Below, piece after piece: positions 14,510-21,830 of a stretch of 35,857 nucleotides of DNA. A program made the position numbers and the translations under genes. The stretch comes from Streptomyces aculeolatus (GTDB lineage Bacteria > Actinomycetota > Actinomycetes > Streptomycetales > Streptomycetaceae), in contig NZ_JAINRD010000041.1 in NCBI RefSeq assembly GCF_020400605.1, forward strand, positions 1 through 35,857. Direction: 5' to 3'. The notes beneath the pieces were generated by a model. That model saw nothing but the letters and a program-made list of their open reading frames with translations. It was not told the DNA's origin and ran no database searches. Position 1 is the first letter of the stretch; every line of letters starts with the position of its first letter.

Positions 14510-15554
14510 CGGCCACCTGCCTCGCCGTCTCGGGCCGGCGGCTTGCGCGCAGCCGCTCGACGAGCCGTACCGCGGCGCCTTCGCGGAGCGCGTCCTCGGC
14601 GGCGTGGAACGCCTCTGCGAGGCTCCGGTCGGCACCCGCCGCGAGGGTGGCGACGGCGGCGTTGAGGCAGACGGTCTCCCGGGCGGCGACGGGGCCGCCG
14701 CCGCGCAGCAGCGTCATCAGGTGCGTCTCGACGGGCTCGCCGGGGCCGGCGGGTCGCAGGTCGGCGAGGGTGCCGGCGTACGGCCGCCCGTGGCCGGCGA
14801 AGCCGGGTGCGACCGTGGTTTCCGACCGGCTCGGGCCGGGTCGTACGGTGTTGGCGGCGAAGCTCAGCAGCTCGTCGGCGCCGAGGTCGTTGCGGGTCAG
14901 CCAGAGGGCGCGGCCCGGGCGGCGGTCGGCGACGCGGGCGGCGACGGCGTAGAGGCCCGGGTCGGAGACGCCGGTGAGCTGGGCGCTGACGGGTATCGCG
15001 GCGAGGAACGGGTCGAGGCGGTCGAAGGCGCCGCCGACCTCCTTCATCCCGTACGGCAGGATCGCGCGCGCCAGCCGGGTCAGCTCGACGGGGTGGACGA
15101 AGCCGCCGGCGAAGGCGATGCCGTACGCGGCGAGCATGTCCTCGCACTCGGCGTAGCTCGCGGCGGCGGCGATGCCGAGGCGCTCCAGGGTGTCGAGGGA
15201 GCCGGAGCGGCCGGTGCAGCCGCGCGAGCCGGTCTTGACGACGCGGACGCCGGTGGCCGCGGCGAGCAGGGCGGCGGCGGTGGTGACGTCGAACGTACCC
15301 GGGCCGCCGCCGGTGCCGACGAGGTTGACGGTGCCGGGCCAGGTGGCGGGGAGGCGGTCGCGCCGGGCGTCGAGCGAGTCGAGCAGGGCGACGACGGTGT
15401 CCGCGCCGGGCAGCCGGGTGCTGAGGGAGGCCGTGACGCCGAGGGCCTCGCCGGGGAGGAGGGCGTTGTCCTCGGCCCGCTCCCACAGGTCGTGCCAGCT
15501 TCCCTCGTCCACCCGGCGGTGGGCGACGAGCGCGAGCAGTACGCCGGGGGGCAT
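14496..15554 (-). CDS. TrpD-like phosphoribosyltransferase with altered substrate motifs
   Basis: This 352-residue protein has the anthranilate phosphoribosyltransferase layout: a helical start, VGTGGGPGTFDVTTAAALLAAATG, a KTGSR motif, SGSLDTLERLGI, and DELLSF with the metal-binding Asp227-Glu228. Several signature residues are changed: GTGGD to GTGGG, TFNxST to TFDVTT, KHGNR to KTGSR (the His and Asn contact anthranilate), and the FNxLGPLxNP segment is unrecognisable (GGAFDRLDPFLA). This argues for a TrpD paralogue that ribosylates an acceptor other than anthranilate. Its ATG is two bases after the carrier-protein stop and its end overlaps the TrpA-like start, so it sits in the tight core of the operon. 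Confidence 0.82.
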   Translation of the reverse strand: MPPGVLLALVAHRRVDEGSWHDLWERAEDNALLPGEALGVTASLSTRLPGADTVVALLDSLDARRDRLPATWPGTVNLVGTGGGPGTFDVTTAAALLAAATGVRVVKTGSRGCTGRSGSLDTLERLGIAAAASYAECEDMLAAYGIAFAGGFVHPVELTRLARAILPYGMKEVGGAFDRLDPFLAAIPVSAQLTGVSDPGLYAVAARVADRRPGRALWLTRNDLGADELLSFAANTVRPGPSRSETTVAPGFAGHGRPYAGTLADLRPAGPGEPVETHLMTLLRGGGPVAARETVCLNAAVATLAAGADRSLAEAFHAAEDALREGAAVRLVERLRASRRPETARQVAGVRA

Positions 15555-15556
15555 GG

Positions 15557-15817
15557 TCAGCCGACCTTCGCCGTCGTGACGGCGGCGGCCACGAAGGCGT
15601 CGATCGACGCCGCGGTGCGGAAGTTGTCCGGCACGACGTCCGCGGCGTCGATGTCGAGCGCGTACTCGTTCTCCAGCCAGCTCACCAGGGTGAGCAGCGC
15701 GAGGCTGTCGATCACGCCGTTGCGGAGCAGGTCGTAGTCGTCGGCCAGCTCGGCGGGCGCGGTGCCCAGCTCGTACTCCTCGACCAGGTGGCGCTTGATG
15801 GCGTCGATGCGGGACAT
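15557..15817 (-). CDS. Discrete acyl/peptidyl carrier protein
   Basis: This 86-residue four-helix carrier has phosphopantetheine-site Ser in NGVIDSLALLTLV, followed by SWLENEYALDIDAADVVPDNFRTAASIDAFVAAAV. The segment ENEYxLDI...DVVPxNFxT is like carriers paired with stand-alone amino-acid-activating ligases (D-alanyl and prolyl carrier proteins of the RedO/CloN5 kind). It lies 28 bases after the adenylation gene and two bases before the TrpD-like gene. It should hold the amino acid while the dehydrogenase and later enzymes act. Confidence 0.9.
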   Translation of the reverse strand: MSRIDAIKRHLVEEYELGTAPAELADDYDLLRNGVIDSLALLTLVSWLENEYALDIDAADVVPDNFRTAASIDAFVAAAVTTAKVG

Positions 15818-15845
15818 CCTTCTTCCTTCCTCGTACGGGTTCCGC

Positions 15846-17318
15846 TCAGAGGCTGTTCGCCACGGTGCGGCGGTCGATCTTCCCGGTGGCGGTACGCGGC
15901 AGCGGCGCGTCGACGAACTCGATGCCGCTGGGGATGCCGGCCCGCGGCAGCTCCGCGGCGACGTGCTCGCGCAGCCGCAGGCTGTTGAGCAGGGAACCGG
16001 CGGCGCGGTGGACGACGGCGTGCAGCCGCTTGCCGGTGCGCTCGTCCGGCAGGGCGACGACCACGGCGTCCGCCACCTCGGGATGGGAGCGCAGCGCGCC
16101 TTCGACGGCGGCGGTGTTGATGCGGATGCCGCGGACCGTGACCATGGAGTCGCTGCGGCCGTCGAGGGTGAGCACGCCGTCGGGGTGGCGGGTCACGACG
16201 TCGCCGGTGCGGTAGTACGGGCCGGGCGTCACGCCGTCGGGATGGCCGACGAACGCCGCGGCGTGCTGCGCCGGGTCGAGGTAGCCGCTGGTCTGGAAGG
16301 GCGAGGTGACGATCAGTTCGCCGCGCCCCGGCCCCGCGACGACGGTGCCGTCCTCGGCGACGATGTCCGCACAGACGCCTTCGACGGCGCGGCCGATCGG
16401 CACGGTGCCGTAGCGGCCGGGATCGCCGGCGGGGTCGATCTCGTGGACGAAGGTGTCGTTGGTCTCCGTACAGCCGTAGACGTTGCGCAGACGCGCCCCG
16501 GGAAAGAGGCGGGGCAGCGCGGCGAGGCCGCCGGGGGACAGTGAGTCGCCGGTGACGAGGACCTCGCCGACGGCCGCGAACTCGTCGCCGCGGGCCTGCT
16601 TCTCGGCGGCTGCCAGGAGCTGGAAGAGCATCGGCACGCCCTGGACGACGTCCACGGGGCACTGCTGGAGGAGCGCGAGCAGGTGGCCGGGGTGGGCGGT
16701 GCGCTCCTGCTCCACCAGTACGACCTGGCCGCCGTGGGAGAGGGTGGTCCAGACGTCGAGCAGGCTGATGTCGAAGTTGAGGGGCGCGTAGCTCAGTACG
16801 GACGTGCCGACGCGGATGCCGAACGTCGACGCGGACCATTCGGCGAAGGCGCCGACCGCCGCGGCGGGCAGCGGCACCGCCTTGGGGAGGCCGGTGGACC
16901 CGGAGGTCGTGAGGATCAGCGCGGTCCCGTCGGGCACACGGACCGCTGCGGGCCTCGCGGCGACGGCCGCGTCCGCCGTGCCGGTGGTGAGGGTGCGGGG
17001 GTCGGGGAGCACGAGGGCGCCGGTGTCGGCGAGGAGCGTGCGCAGCGCCTTGTCCCCCACGTCGGCGGGGGGCACCAGCACCGGCCTCGCGGCGCGCATG
17101 CAGGCCAGCAGCACGGCGGTGGTCTCCGGGGACTTCGCGGCGACGGCGGCGACGGGGATTCCCTCCGGAACGCGCAGCGCGGCGATGCTCTTCTCCGCGG
17201 CGCGGGACATCGCCAGCAGGTCCCGGTACGACACCGTACGGCCCTGCCAGAACAGGGCGGGGTTCTCCGGGTGCCGACGCGCGACCGTCGCTATTCGTTC
17301 CGCCAGCGGGAGAGCCAT
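15846..17318 (-). CDS. Stand-alone adenylation enzyme (amino acid:carrier-protein ligase)
   Basis: This 490-residue ANL-superfamily enzyme has core A3 ILTTSGSTGLPKAV (residues 135-148), A4 LNFDISLLDVW with Asp183, A5 NVYGCTETN, A7 YYRTGDVV, and A10 with the catalytic Lys in RTATGKIDRRTV. Asp at the A4 position usually binds an alpha-amino group, so an amino acid is more likely than an aryl acid. It would make the aminoacyl-AMP and load the carrier encoded next. Organisation with a free carrier and an acyl-CoA dehydrogenase recalls proline-to-pyrrole systems (CloN4/RedM/PltF), but the Trp-like neighbours are not part of those. ATG 17318 has GAGGA in front; the longer frame to 17495 lacks coding character. 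It is the first gene of the operon. Confidence 0.88.
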   Translation of the reverse strand: MALPLAERIATVARRHPENPALFWQGRTVSYRDLLAMSRAAEKSIAALRVPEGIPVAAVAAKSPETTAVLLACMRAARPVLVPPADVGDKALRTLLADTGALVLPDPRTLTTGTADAAVAARPAAVRVPDGTALILTTSGSTGLPKAVPLPAAAVGAFAEWSASTFGIRVGTSVLSYAPLNFDISLLDVWTTLSHGGQVVLVEQERTAHPGHLLALLQQCPVDVVQGVPMLFQLLAAAEKQARGDEFAAVGEVLVTGDSLSPGGLAALPRLFPGARLRNVYGCTETNDTFVHEIDPAGDPGRYGTVPIGRAVEGVCADIVAEDGTVVAGPGRGELIVTSPFQTSGYLDPAQHAAAFVGHPDGVTPGPYYRTGDVVTRHPDGVLTLDGRSDSMVTVRGIRINTAAVEGALRSHPEVADAVVVALPDERTGKRLHAVVHRAAGSLLNSLRLREHVAAELPRAGIPSGIEFVDAPLPRTATGKIDRRTVANSL

Positions 17319-17550
17319 GCGGGAATCCTCCAGATTCCTGTTCGACGTGCATTCCGCCCGCACCAGGATGGGAACAGATCGCTCGCTGCCGCATCTCGAA
17401 CAACGCCGTCCGGTCGCCCGGCCTGGCCCGTCGTGCCGCCGCGTCGTCCGGGAATCGGCTTGCGGCGGGCAGGAGTCAGGGATTCCCGCGGACACGCGCG
17501 GCGGTGCGCCGAACGGGTTAGGGAAGCCCCCGCCCCCGCGCAGGTCCGGG
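17319..17550 (-). promoter_or_regulatory. Upstream region of the seven-gene operon
   Basis: These 232 bases separate the adenylation gene from the DUF3152 stop and must hold the operon promoter on the minus strand. I see no strong palindrome or clear -35/-10 pair. The stretch just before the ribosome site (about 17340-17400) is less GC-rich than its surroundings. Confidence 0.4.
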
Positions 17551-18447
17551 TCAGTCCCGGTCCGGGTACGGCCAGGGGTTCGTCTCGCACAGCGCGCCGT
17601 CCGTGGTGAGGGAGAGCGTCTGCTGCATCATGACGGGCGCGCGCGCCCCGTCCCGTACGCAGGGGGCGTGCAGGTGCCCGAGCCGGTGGCCCACCTCGTG
17701 GTTGATGAGCATCTGGCGGTAGCCGAGGATGTCGTCGCCGTAGGTGGTGGAGCCCTGGGCCCACCGGAAGGCGTTGACGAGGACGCGCTCGGTCAGGCCG
17801 GAGTCGCAGGAGACGTTGTCGACGGTGGTGTCGAAGCCCGACATGGCGCACCACTCCCCCGTGGTGCCGGGGCTGGCGAGGGTGACGGCGAATTCGGCGG
17901 GCCCGGCCGGGACGCGCTCGAAGGTGCGCCGGCCGGCCTCGCCCCAGCTCCGCGGGTCGTTGAGGGTCTCCTGTACGGCCCGGGCGAAGAGCCGGCCGTC
18001 CAGCGGCAGGCCGTCCTCGATGTCGACGCGGTAGCGCACCACCCGGCCCCCGCCCGGGGCGGGGTCGTGACCGGGCACGGTCTCGAACGTGCCGGGCCCC
18101 TCCAGGTCGGCGGGGACCGGGTACGTCTCACCCATCCGCCGCCGGTACATCAGGTCCCCGAGCGCGGGCATGTCCAACGAGCCGCCGATGGCGAAGCCGG
18201 AGCTGTGCGGCAGCCCGGAGGCCGGCGCGCGGTACGGCACGTGGAAGCCCGACGCGTGCTGCTGCACCTGGAGCGGCGGGGGCTTGGCGTCGTCGGCGGC
18301 ACCCAGCGGCGTGCGGGTGCGCAGGGCGTCGGGCAGGAGGCTCTGCGGGAGCGCGAAGAGCCAGAGCGCCAACCCGGCGGCGCCGAGGAGCGCGAGCGCC
18401 ACGGCGCCCGCCGCGATCCGTACCGGCGTGCGCGTACGACCGGCCAC
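17551..18447 (-). CDS. DUF3152 protein, membrane-anchored, zinc-protease-like
   Basis: This 298-residue protein has one N-terminal membrane anchor (IAAGAVALALLGAAGLALWLFAL) and a long outside part. The core matches DUF3152: VVRYRVDIEDGLPLDGRLFARAVQETLNDPRSWG, then INHEVGHRLGHLH, a zincin HExxHxxGxxH-type motif, and a C-terminal PVMMQQT Met-turn-like segment. This points to a metalloprotease of the metzincin style whose substrate is unknown. Cysteines (EWCAMS, VSCDSG, APCVRD, ALCETN) fit two disulfides. GTG 18447 has GGGGGAG upstream. It follows the SOD-like gene by 17 bases, so they form an envelope operon. Confidence 0.82.
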   Translation of the reverse strand: MAGRTRTPVRIAAGAVALALLGAAGLALWLFALPQSLLPDALRTRTPLGAADDAKPPPLQVQQHASGFHVPYRAPASGLPHSSGFAIGGSLDMPALGDLMYRRRMGETYPVPADLEGPGTFETVPGHDPAPGGGRVVRYRVDIEDGLPLDGRLFARAVQETLNDPRSWGEAGRRTFERVPAGPAEFAVTLASPGTTGEWCAMSGFDTTVDNVSCDSGLTERVLVNAFRWAQGSTTYGDDILGYRQMLINHEVGHRLGHLHAPCVRDGARAPVMMQQTLSLTTDGALCETNPWPYPDRD

Positions 18448-18464
18448 CGCTGACCACTCCCCCG

Positions 18465-19103
18465 CTACTCGAACGGCACCGACAGGCACGCCAGCCGCGC
18501 ACCCGCCATGCCGGCCTCGCCCGGGTGCGTCGTCGTCGCGTGCTCGTGCACCACGACGGACCGGGCACCGCCGGGGCGGAACCGCCAGTCCTGGCGGGTC
18601 GTGGTGTGGGCCTTGCCCCGGTGGTCGGTGGTGAAGTCGAGCCACACCTCGTTCTCGGCGTTGGCGTACGCGGGGTCGACGGAGGGCTGCACGGGGTCCC
18701 GCACGTCCTGGTAGTGCGGCCCGGCGTCGTCCGGGGCGGCGCCGCACGGCCGGGTGTGGACGTGTGCGCCGTACGTACGGCCGGGCAGCAGGCCGGTCAG
18801 GCTCAGCCGGAGGCGCGTCCCGCCGTCCCGGGCCACCTCCACCACCGTGATGCCGGCGCCCGCGGGCACCAGCGCCGTGTCGTACGTCAGCCCGTCGTCC
18901 GGCTCGGCGTTGGCCGGCGGCAGGAAGTACGCGTCGCGCGCGACGGCCCGGAGCCCGTCGCCCGCCGGCGCCGCCGCCGGGGCGGGGCCGACCGCCCCGG
19001 TCGCCAGCAGCGCCACCGCCGCGGGTACCGCGGCGAGCGCCGCCCCGGCCCGCCGCCGCACCACCGCCCTCGCGGCCCTCGCCGCTCCCGCCACCGCCTG
19101 CAT
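18465..19103 (-). CDS. Secreted Cu/Zn superoxide dismutase-like protein
   Basis: This 212-residue protein has an Arg-rich, Ala-rich secretion signal (RAVVRRRAGAALAAVPAAVALLATGAVG). The SOD_Cu-type beta barrel carries AHVHTRPCG (two copper-type His), GPHYQD, FTTDHRGKA and a late VVVHEHATTT, with Cys in RPCG and RLACLSV likely forming the disulfide. Lengthened loops distinguish it from true Cu/Zn SOD, and many actinomycete members are annotated only as SOD-family proteins, so dismutase activity is uncertain. ATG 19103 has GAGGAG at good spacing; GTGs at 19109-19112 are alternatives. It is the first gene of the pair with DUF3152. Confidence 0.75.
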   Translation of the reverse strand: MQAVAGAARAARAVVRRRAGAALAAVPAAVALLATGAVGPAPAAAPAGDGLRAVARDAYFLPPANAEPDDGLTYDTALVPAGAGITVVEVARDGGTRLRLSLTGLLPGRTYGAHVHTRPCGAAPDDAGPHYQDVRDPVQPSVDPAYANAENEVWLDFTTDHRGKAHTTTRQDWRFRPGGARSVVVHEHATTTHPGEAGMAGARLACLSVPFE

Positions 19104-19251
19104 CGCCACCACTCCTCGCCGCCGCTCCGCGCGCCTGCACGTACGCCTCCACCCTGGCGGCGAGGGCGGGGGCAGACGTGTCGTACGCGCGTGGCGTCCG
19201 GGTGACGCGGAACGCGGCCGGGCCGGGCGCCGTGCCGGGCCCGGCGCGCGG

Positions 19252-19860
19252 CTACTTGCCGCGGTGCGGGGCGGCGGAGCCGCCGCGGTTCCAGGTCAGG
19301 CAGCCCGTGCTGCGGACGTATTCGCCGTGGTGGACCGTGAGGTGCGTCGGTCCCCAGGTGGAGCCGCTGATGATCGGGATCAGTTCGCCGCCGTTGTCGC
19401 CCAGCCGCGACCACCGGCAGCCGCCGGGAGAGCCGTCGGAGCCCTTCGTCGCGTACGTACCGGCAGCGACGGCGCCGCCGACGAAGACCGTGCCGTTGTC
19501 GAAGGACGTGCCGAGCCGGTGCCCGTCGCCGGCGGAGCGGTGCGACAGGCGCTCCTCGTCGCCGGAGTCCCCGGGCGGCTGCTCGCCGTGCTTCGCCGAC
19601 TCCCGCGGGCTGCTCTGCCGTTCGGCGGCCTGCTCCTTCCCCGCCTGCTCCTCGGGCTGCTCCTCGGACTCGGCGGCCTCAGCGGCGCTGTCCCGTACGG
19701 CCGACTTGGCATCGCTGACCGGTTCGGTTCCGCCCGTCGTCAGCATGGCGGCCACCACTCCCGTCACCACCATGAGGGCGCACGCGGCTCCGATCGCCCA
19801 GCGGTTGCCCAGGAACCGCTGTACCAGCGGCAGGTCAAGGAATTTCGTGAGTTTCTTCAT
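19252..19860 (-). CDS. Membrane-anchored extracytoplasmic protein
   Basis: This 202-residue protein starts MKKLTKFLDLPLVQRFLGN with one membrane helix (AIGAACALMVVTGVVAAM). A long charged linker rich in Glu, Gln and Ser (EEQPEEQAGKEQAAER) leads to a compact C-terminal domain: FVGGAVAAGTYATKG, CRWSRLGDNGG, PTHLTVHHGEYVRSTGC. This repeat-type domain (GTY.T.G....C.W.RL....G......G...V.V..G..V.T.GC) is found in many actinomycete secreted proteins and is probably a beta-rich module. Two cysteines could pair. ATG 19860 is preferred over 19881. Function unknown. Confidence 0.7.
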   Translation of the reverse strand: MKKLTKFLDLPLVQRFLGNRWAIGAACALMVVTGVVAAMLTTGGTEPVSDAKSAVRDSAAEAAESEEQPEEQAGKEQAAERQSSPRESAKHGEQPPGDSGDEERLSHRSAGDGHRLGTSFDNGTVFVGGAVAAGTYATKGSDGSPGGCRWSRLGDNGGELIPIISGSTWGPTHLTVHHGEYVRSTGCLTWNRGGSAAPHRGK

Positions 19861-20481
19861 GGCCCCATCGCTCGCATGCATAAAGTGGATGATTAGCTAC
19901 ATAACCTACTTTTCGCATGCGTCATCCGGGCCCCGGACCGGCCGCGCCACGGTGCGCATCACCGCATTGGCGCAGAGAACGCGGACAACTCCGTGCGGCA
20001 CCCGCCGGTGTCGGCGCTCTCTGCCCACGGAAGGGGATCAAGCCCGGCGAGTACCGCACGGAGGCTTCACCCCGGCTCGGCGGCGCGGCGTCGGCCGCGG
20101 CGGATATGCAGGGCATGGCCGGGTCCTTGGGAAGCGGTGCCTGGCGCGGCATCCGGGGGGCGGAAGAGGACTTGCTGCTGGTTCGAGGAAAGCGGGGAAT
20201 GCGGCGCGGTGCAGCTCCATGCCCCGCCCGTACGGACCGCGACAGCGCCCGCTCCGCCCGCGGATCGCCGCGTCCGCCCAGCTCAGGGCGGCGCGGACGG
20301 CGCGGCACGGCGTACACCGGGGCGTACCCCGTCCGGGTGAAAAGGGCCCGCACGGCGGCCCGAAAGGGTATGCGGCCGGTCGGGTGTCCGGGCGCGGACG
20401 GGCTCGGCGGTTACGGTCCGGCGACGACCGCCCGTGCCATGATCACGACCGTTTCTCGGCGCCTATTTCGCGGGGGAAGAG
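19861..20481. other. Long gene-free divergent region
   Basis: About 620 bases without a convincing gene. The first 60 are AT-rich and contain TCGCATGC twice (19872-19879 and 19913-19920, 41 bases apart), probably the promoter of the minus-strand membrane protein. The rest is GC-rich; open frames run through it in several phases, but none gives a recognisable protein or good start. The promoter of the GH6 gene must lie near its right end. Confidence 0.5.
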
Positions 20482-21504
20482 ATGTCAGCGCGGATCCGTA
20501 CGGTGGTGTGCGTCGTGCTCGCCGGAATCGCCCTCGGCTGCCCGCCCCCGGCCGGCGCCGGGGACGCGGAGCACGGACGGGCGGATTCCGGGGCACCCGC
20601 CGCGGCGCCGTTCTGGGTCGACCCCGAGTCCGCCGCCGCCCGGCAGGTGCGGAAGTGGCGGCGGGAGGGGCGCGGCGAGGACGCGGAGTTGCTCGAGCGG
20701 ATCGCCGGGCGGCCGGGGGCCACGTGGCCGGGCTGGGAGGACCCGCGCGCCGACGTGGCGCGGGCCGTCGCGGGCGCGGCGGAGGCGGGCGGCCGGGCCG
20801 TGCTCGTCGCGTACAACATCCCGCACCGCGACTGCGGCCAGCACTCCGCCGGCGGCGCGGTCGACGCCGCGGCGTACCGCGCCTGGATCGGCGCGTTCGC
20901 GGACGCGATCGGGGACGGCCCCGCGCTGGTGGTCCTGGAGCCGGACGCCGTGGCGCACATGGTGGCGGGCTGCACGCCGCCGGAGTACCACGCGGAGCGC
21001 CTGGAACTGCTGTCCGGCGCGGTCTCCCGGCTCAAGCAGCACCCGGGGACGGAGGTTTACCTCGACGCCGGGCACTCCAACTGGATCTCCAACGTGGGCG
21101 ACGTCGCCCGGTCGCTGCGCGCCGCCGGCGTCGACCGGGCCGACGGCTTCGCGCTGAACGTGTCCAACTTCCAGACCACCGAGTCGGAGATCCGCTACGG
21201 GCGCCGGCTGTCGGAACTGCTGGGCGGTGCGCGGTTCGTCATCGACACCAGCCGCAACGGCAACGGCCCGCTGCGCGGCGGCGCGGCGGACGCGTGGTGC
21301 AACCCGCCCGGCCGCGCGCTGGGGCGCCCGCCGACGACGCGCACGGGAGTCGAGGGCGTGGCCGCGTACCTGTGGATCAAGCGGCCCGGGGATTCCGACG
21401 GCACCTGCCGCGGCGGCCCGCCGGCGGGCCGGTGGTGGCCGCGGTACGCGCTGGGCCTGGCCCGTGCCACCGCGGCCAACGACCGCGAGGCGAGCGGCGG
21501 CTGA
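20482..21504 (+). CDS. Glycoside hydrolase family 6 (endoglucanase/cellobiohydrolase)
   Basis: This 340-residue secreted enzyme has a signal peptide ending near GAGDA. The GH6 barrel shows VAYNIPHRDCGQHSAGG, the proton-donor segment VVLEPDAVAHM (Asp), YLDAGHSNWI, NVSNFQTT, FVIDTSRNGNG and AYLWIKRPGDSDGTC. Paired cysteines in RDCGQ/AGCTP and WCNP/GTCRG match the family. It cleaves beta-1,4-glucan with inversion. There is no cellulose-binding module, so it may act on soluble glucan or the organism's own cellulose-like polymer. GGGGGAAGAG precedes ATG 20482. It stands alone, with no other cellulase genes nearby. Confidence 0.93.
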   Translation: MSARIRTVVCVVLAGIALGCPPPAGAGDAEHGRADSGAPAAAPFWVDPESAAARQVRKWRREGRGEDAELLERIAGRPGATWPGWEDPRADVARAVAGAAEAGGRAVLVAYNIPHRDCGQHSAGGAVDAAAYRAWIGAFADAIGDGPALVVLEPDAVAHMVAGCTPPEYHAERLELLSGAVSRLKQHPGTEVYLDAGHSNWISNVGDVARSLRAAGVDRADGFALNVSNFQTTESEIRYGRRLSELLGGARFVIDTSRNGNGPLRGGAADAWCNPPGRALGRPPTTRTGVEGVAAYLWIKRPGDSDGTCRGGPPAGRWWPRYALGLARATAANDREASGG

Positions 21505-21665
21505 CCGCGGCGGCGCTGTCGGGGGCGCGGGCGTGCCCAAGGGGCGCTTTAGCGCACGTGCTTTTACTTTCAGTGTCCGCGTGAACGCCATGGGTAATCA
21601 ACGCGTGATCCAGTGGCGCCCCCCTCGCCCGGATCCGCTCGCCGCCCCTCTCGGAGGTGTCCCTG
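21505..21665 (+). promoter_or_regulatory. Upstream region of the phytoene/squalene synthase unit
   Basis: Between the GH6 stop and the small open frame there is a less GC-rich patch around 21545-21605 that probably holds the promoter. No clear operator is visible. Confidence 0.35.
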
Positions 21666-21830
21666 GTGGAATTCACCGACACGCCCCTGGCCCCGGCCTG
21701 CGCCCGGGTGTTCGCCTCCGGCCTGCACGTCGCCGGAGGAGTCGGCCTGGGCAACAGTTGCTTGCGCTCGCGGTTACCGGACGCGGGGCCCTCACCGGCG
21801 GAAGGGAAGGTGCAGCGTGTTCGCCCATGA
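21666..21830 (+). CDS. Possible 54-residue leader ORF containing a TTA codon
   Basis: GTG 21666 has a strong GGAGGT seven bases upstream. The frame reads VEFTDTPLAPACARVFASGL and ends at TGA 21828-21830, overlapping the GTG of the next gene by 14 bases. It contains a TTA leucine codon at 21774-21776. This could be a translationally coupled small protein or a leader whose translation depends on bldA tRNA. No family is recognised, and the start site could instead be a chance match. Confidence 0.35.
   Translation: MEFTDTPLAPACARVFASGLHVAGGVGLGNSCLRSRLPDAGPSPAEGKVQRVRP

Noticed and set aside
10821..15554. Housekeeping tryptophan operon
   Set aside because: trpE, trpG, trpB and trpF are absent. 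TrpC- and TrpD-like proteins have lost substrate residues, and the genes are interleaved with adenylation, carrier, dehydrogenase and transglutaminase-like genes.
12520..17318. Simple proline-to-pyrrole cassette (ligase, carrier, dehydrogenase)
   Set aside because: These three genes would fit, but the four other genes in the same operon are not needed for that pathway. It remains possible as one part of it.
17319..17550. SARP-type repeats before the seven-gene operon
   Set aside because: CGAG occurs twice near 17387-17400, but the spacing is not 11 bases and the heptads do not match.
19917..20481. Open frames upstream of the GH6 gene
   Set aside because: Frames in both strands are Arg/Gly/Pro-rich, lack ribosome sites and show no recognisable family.
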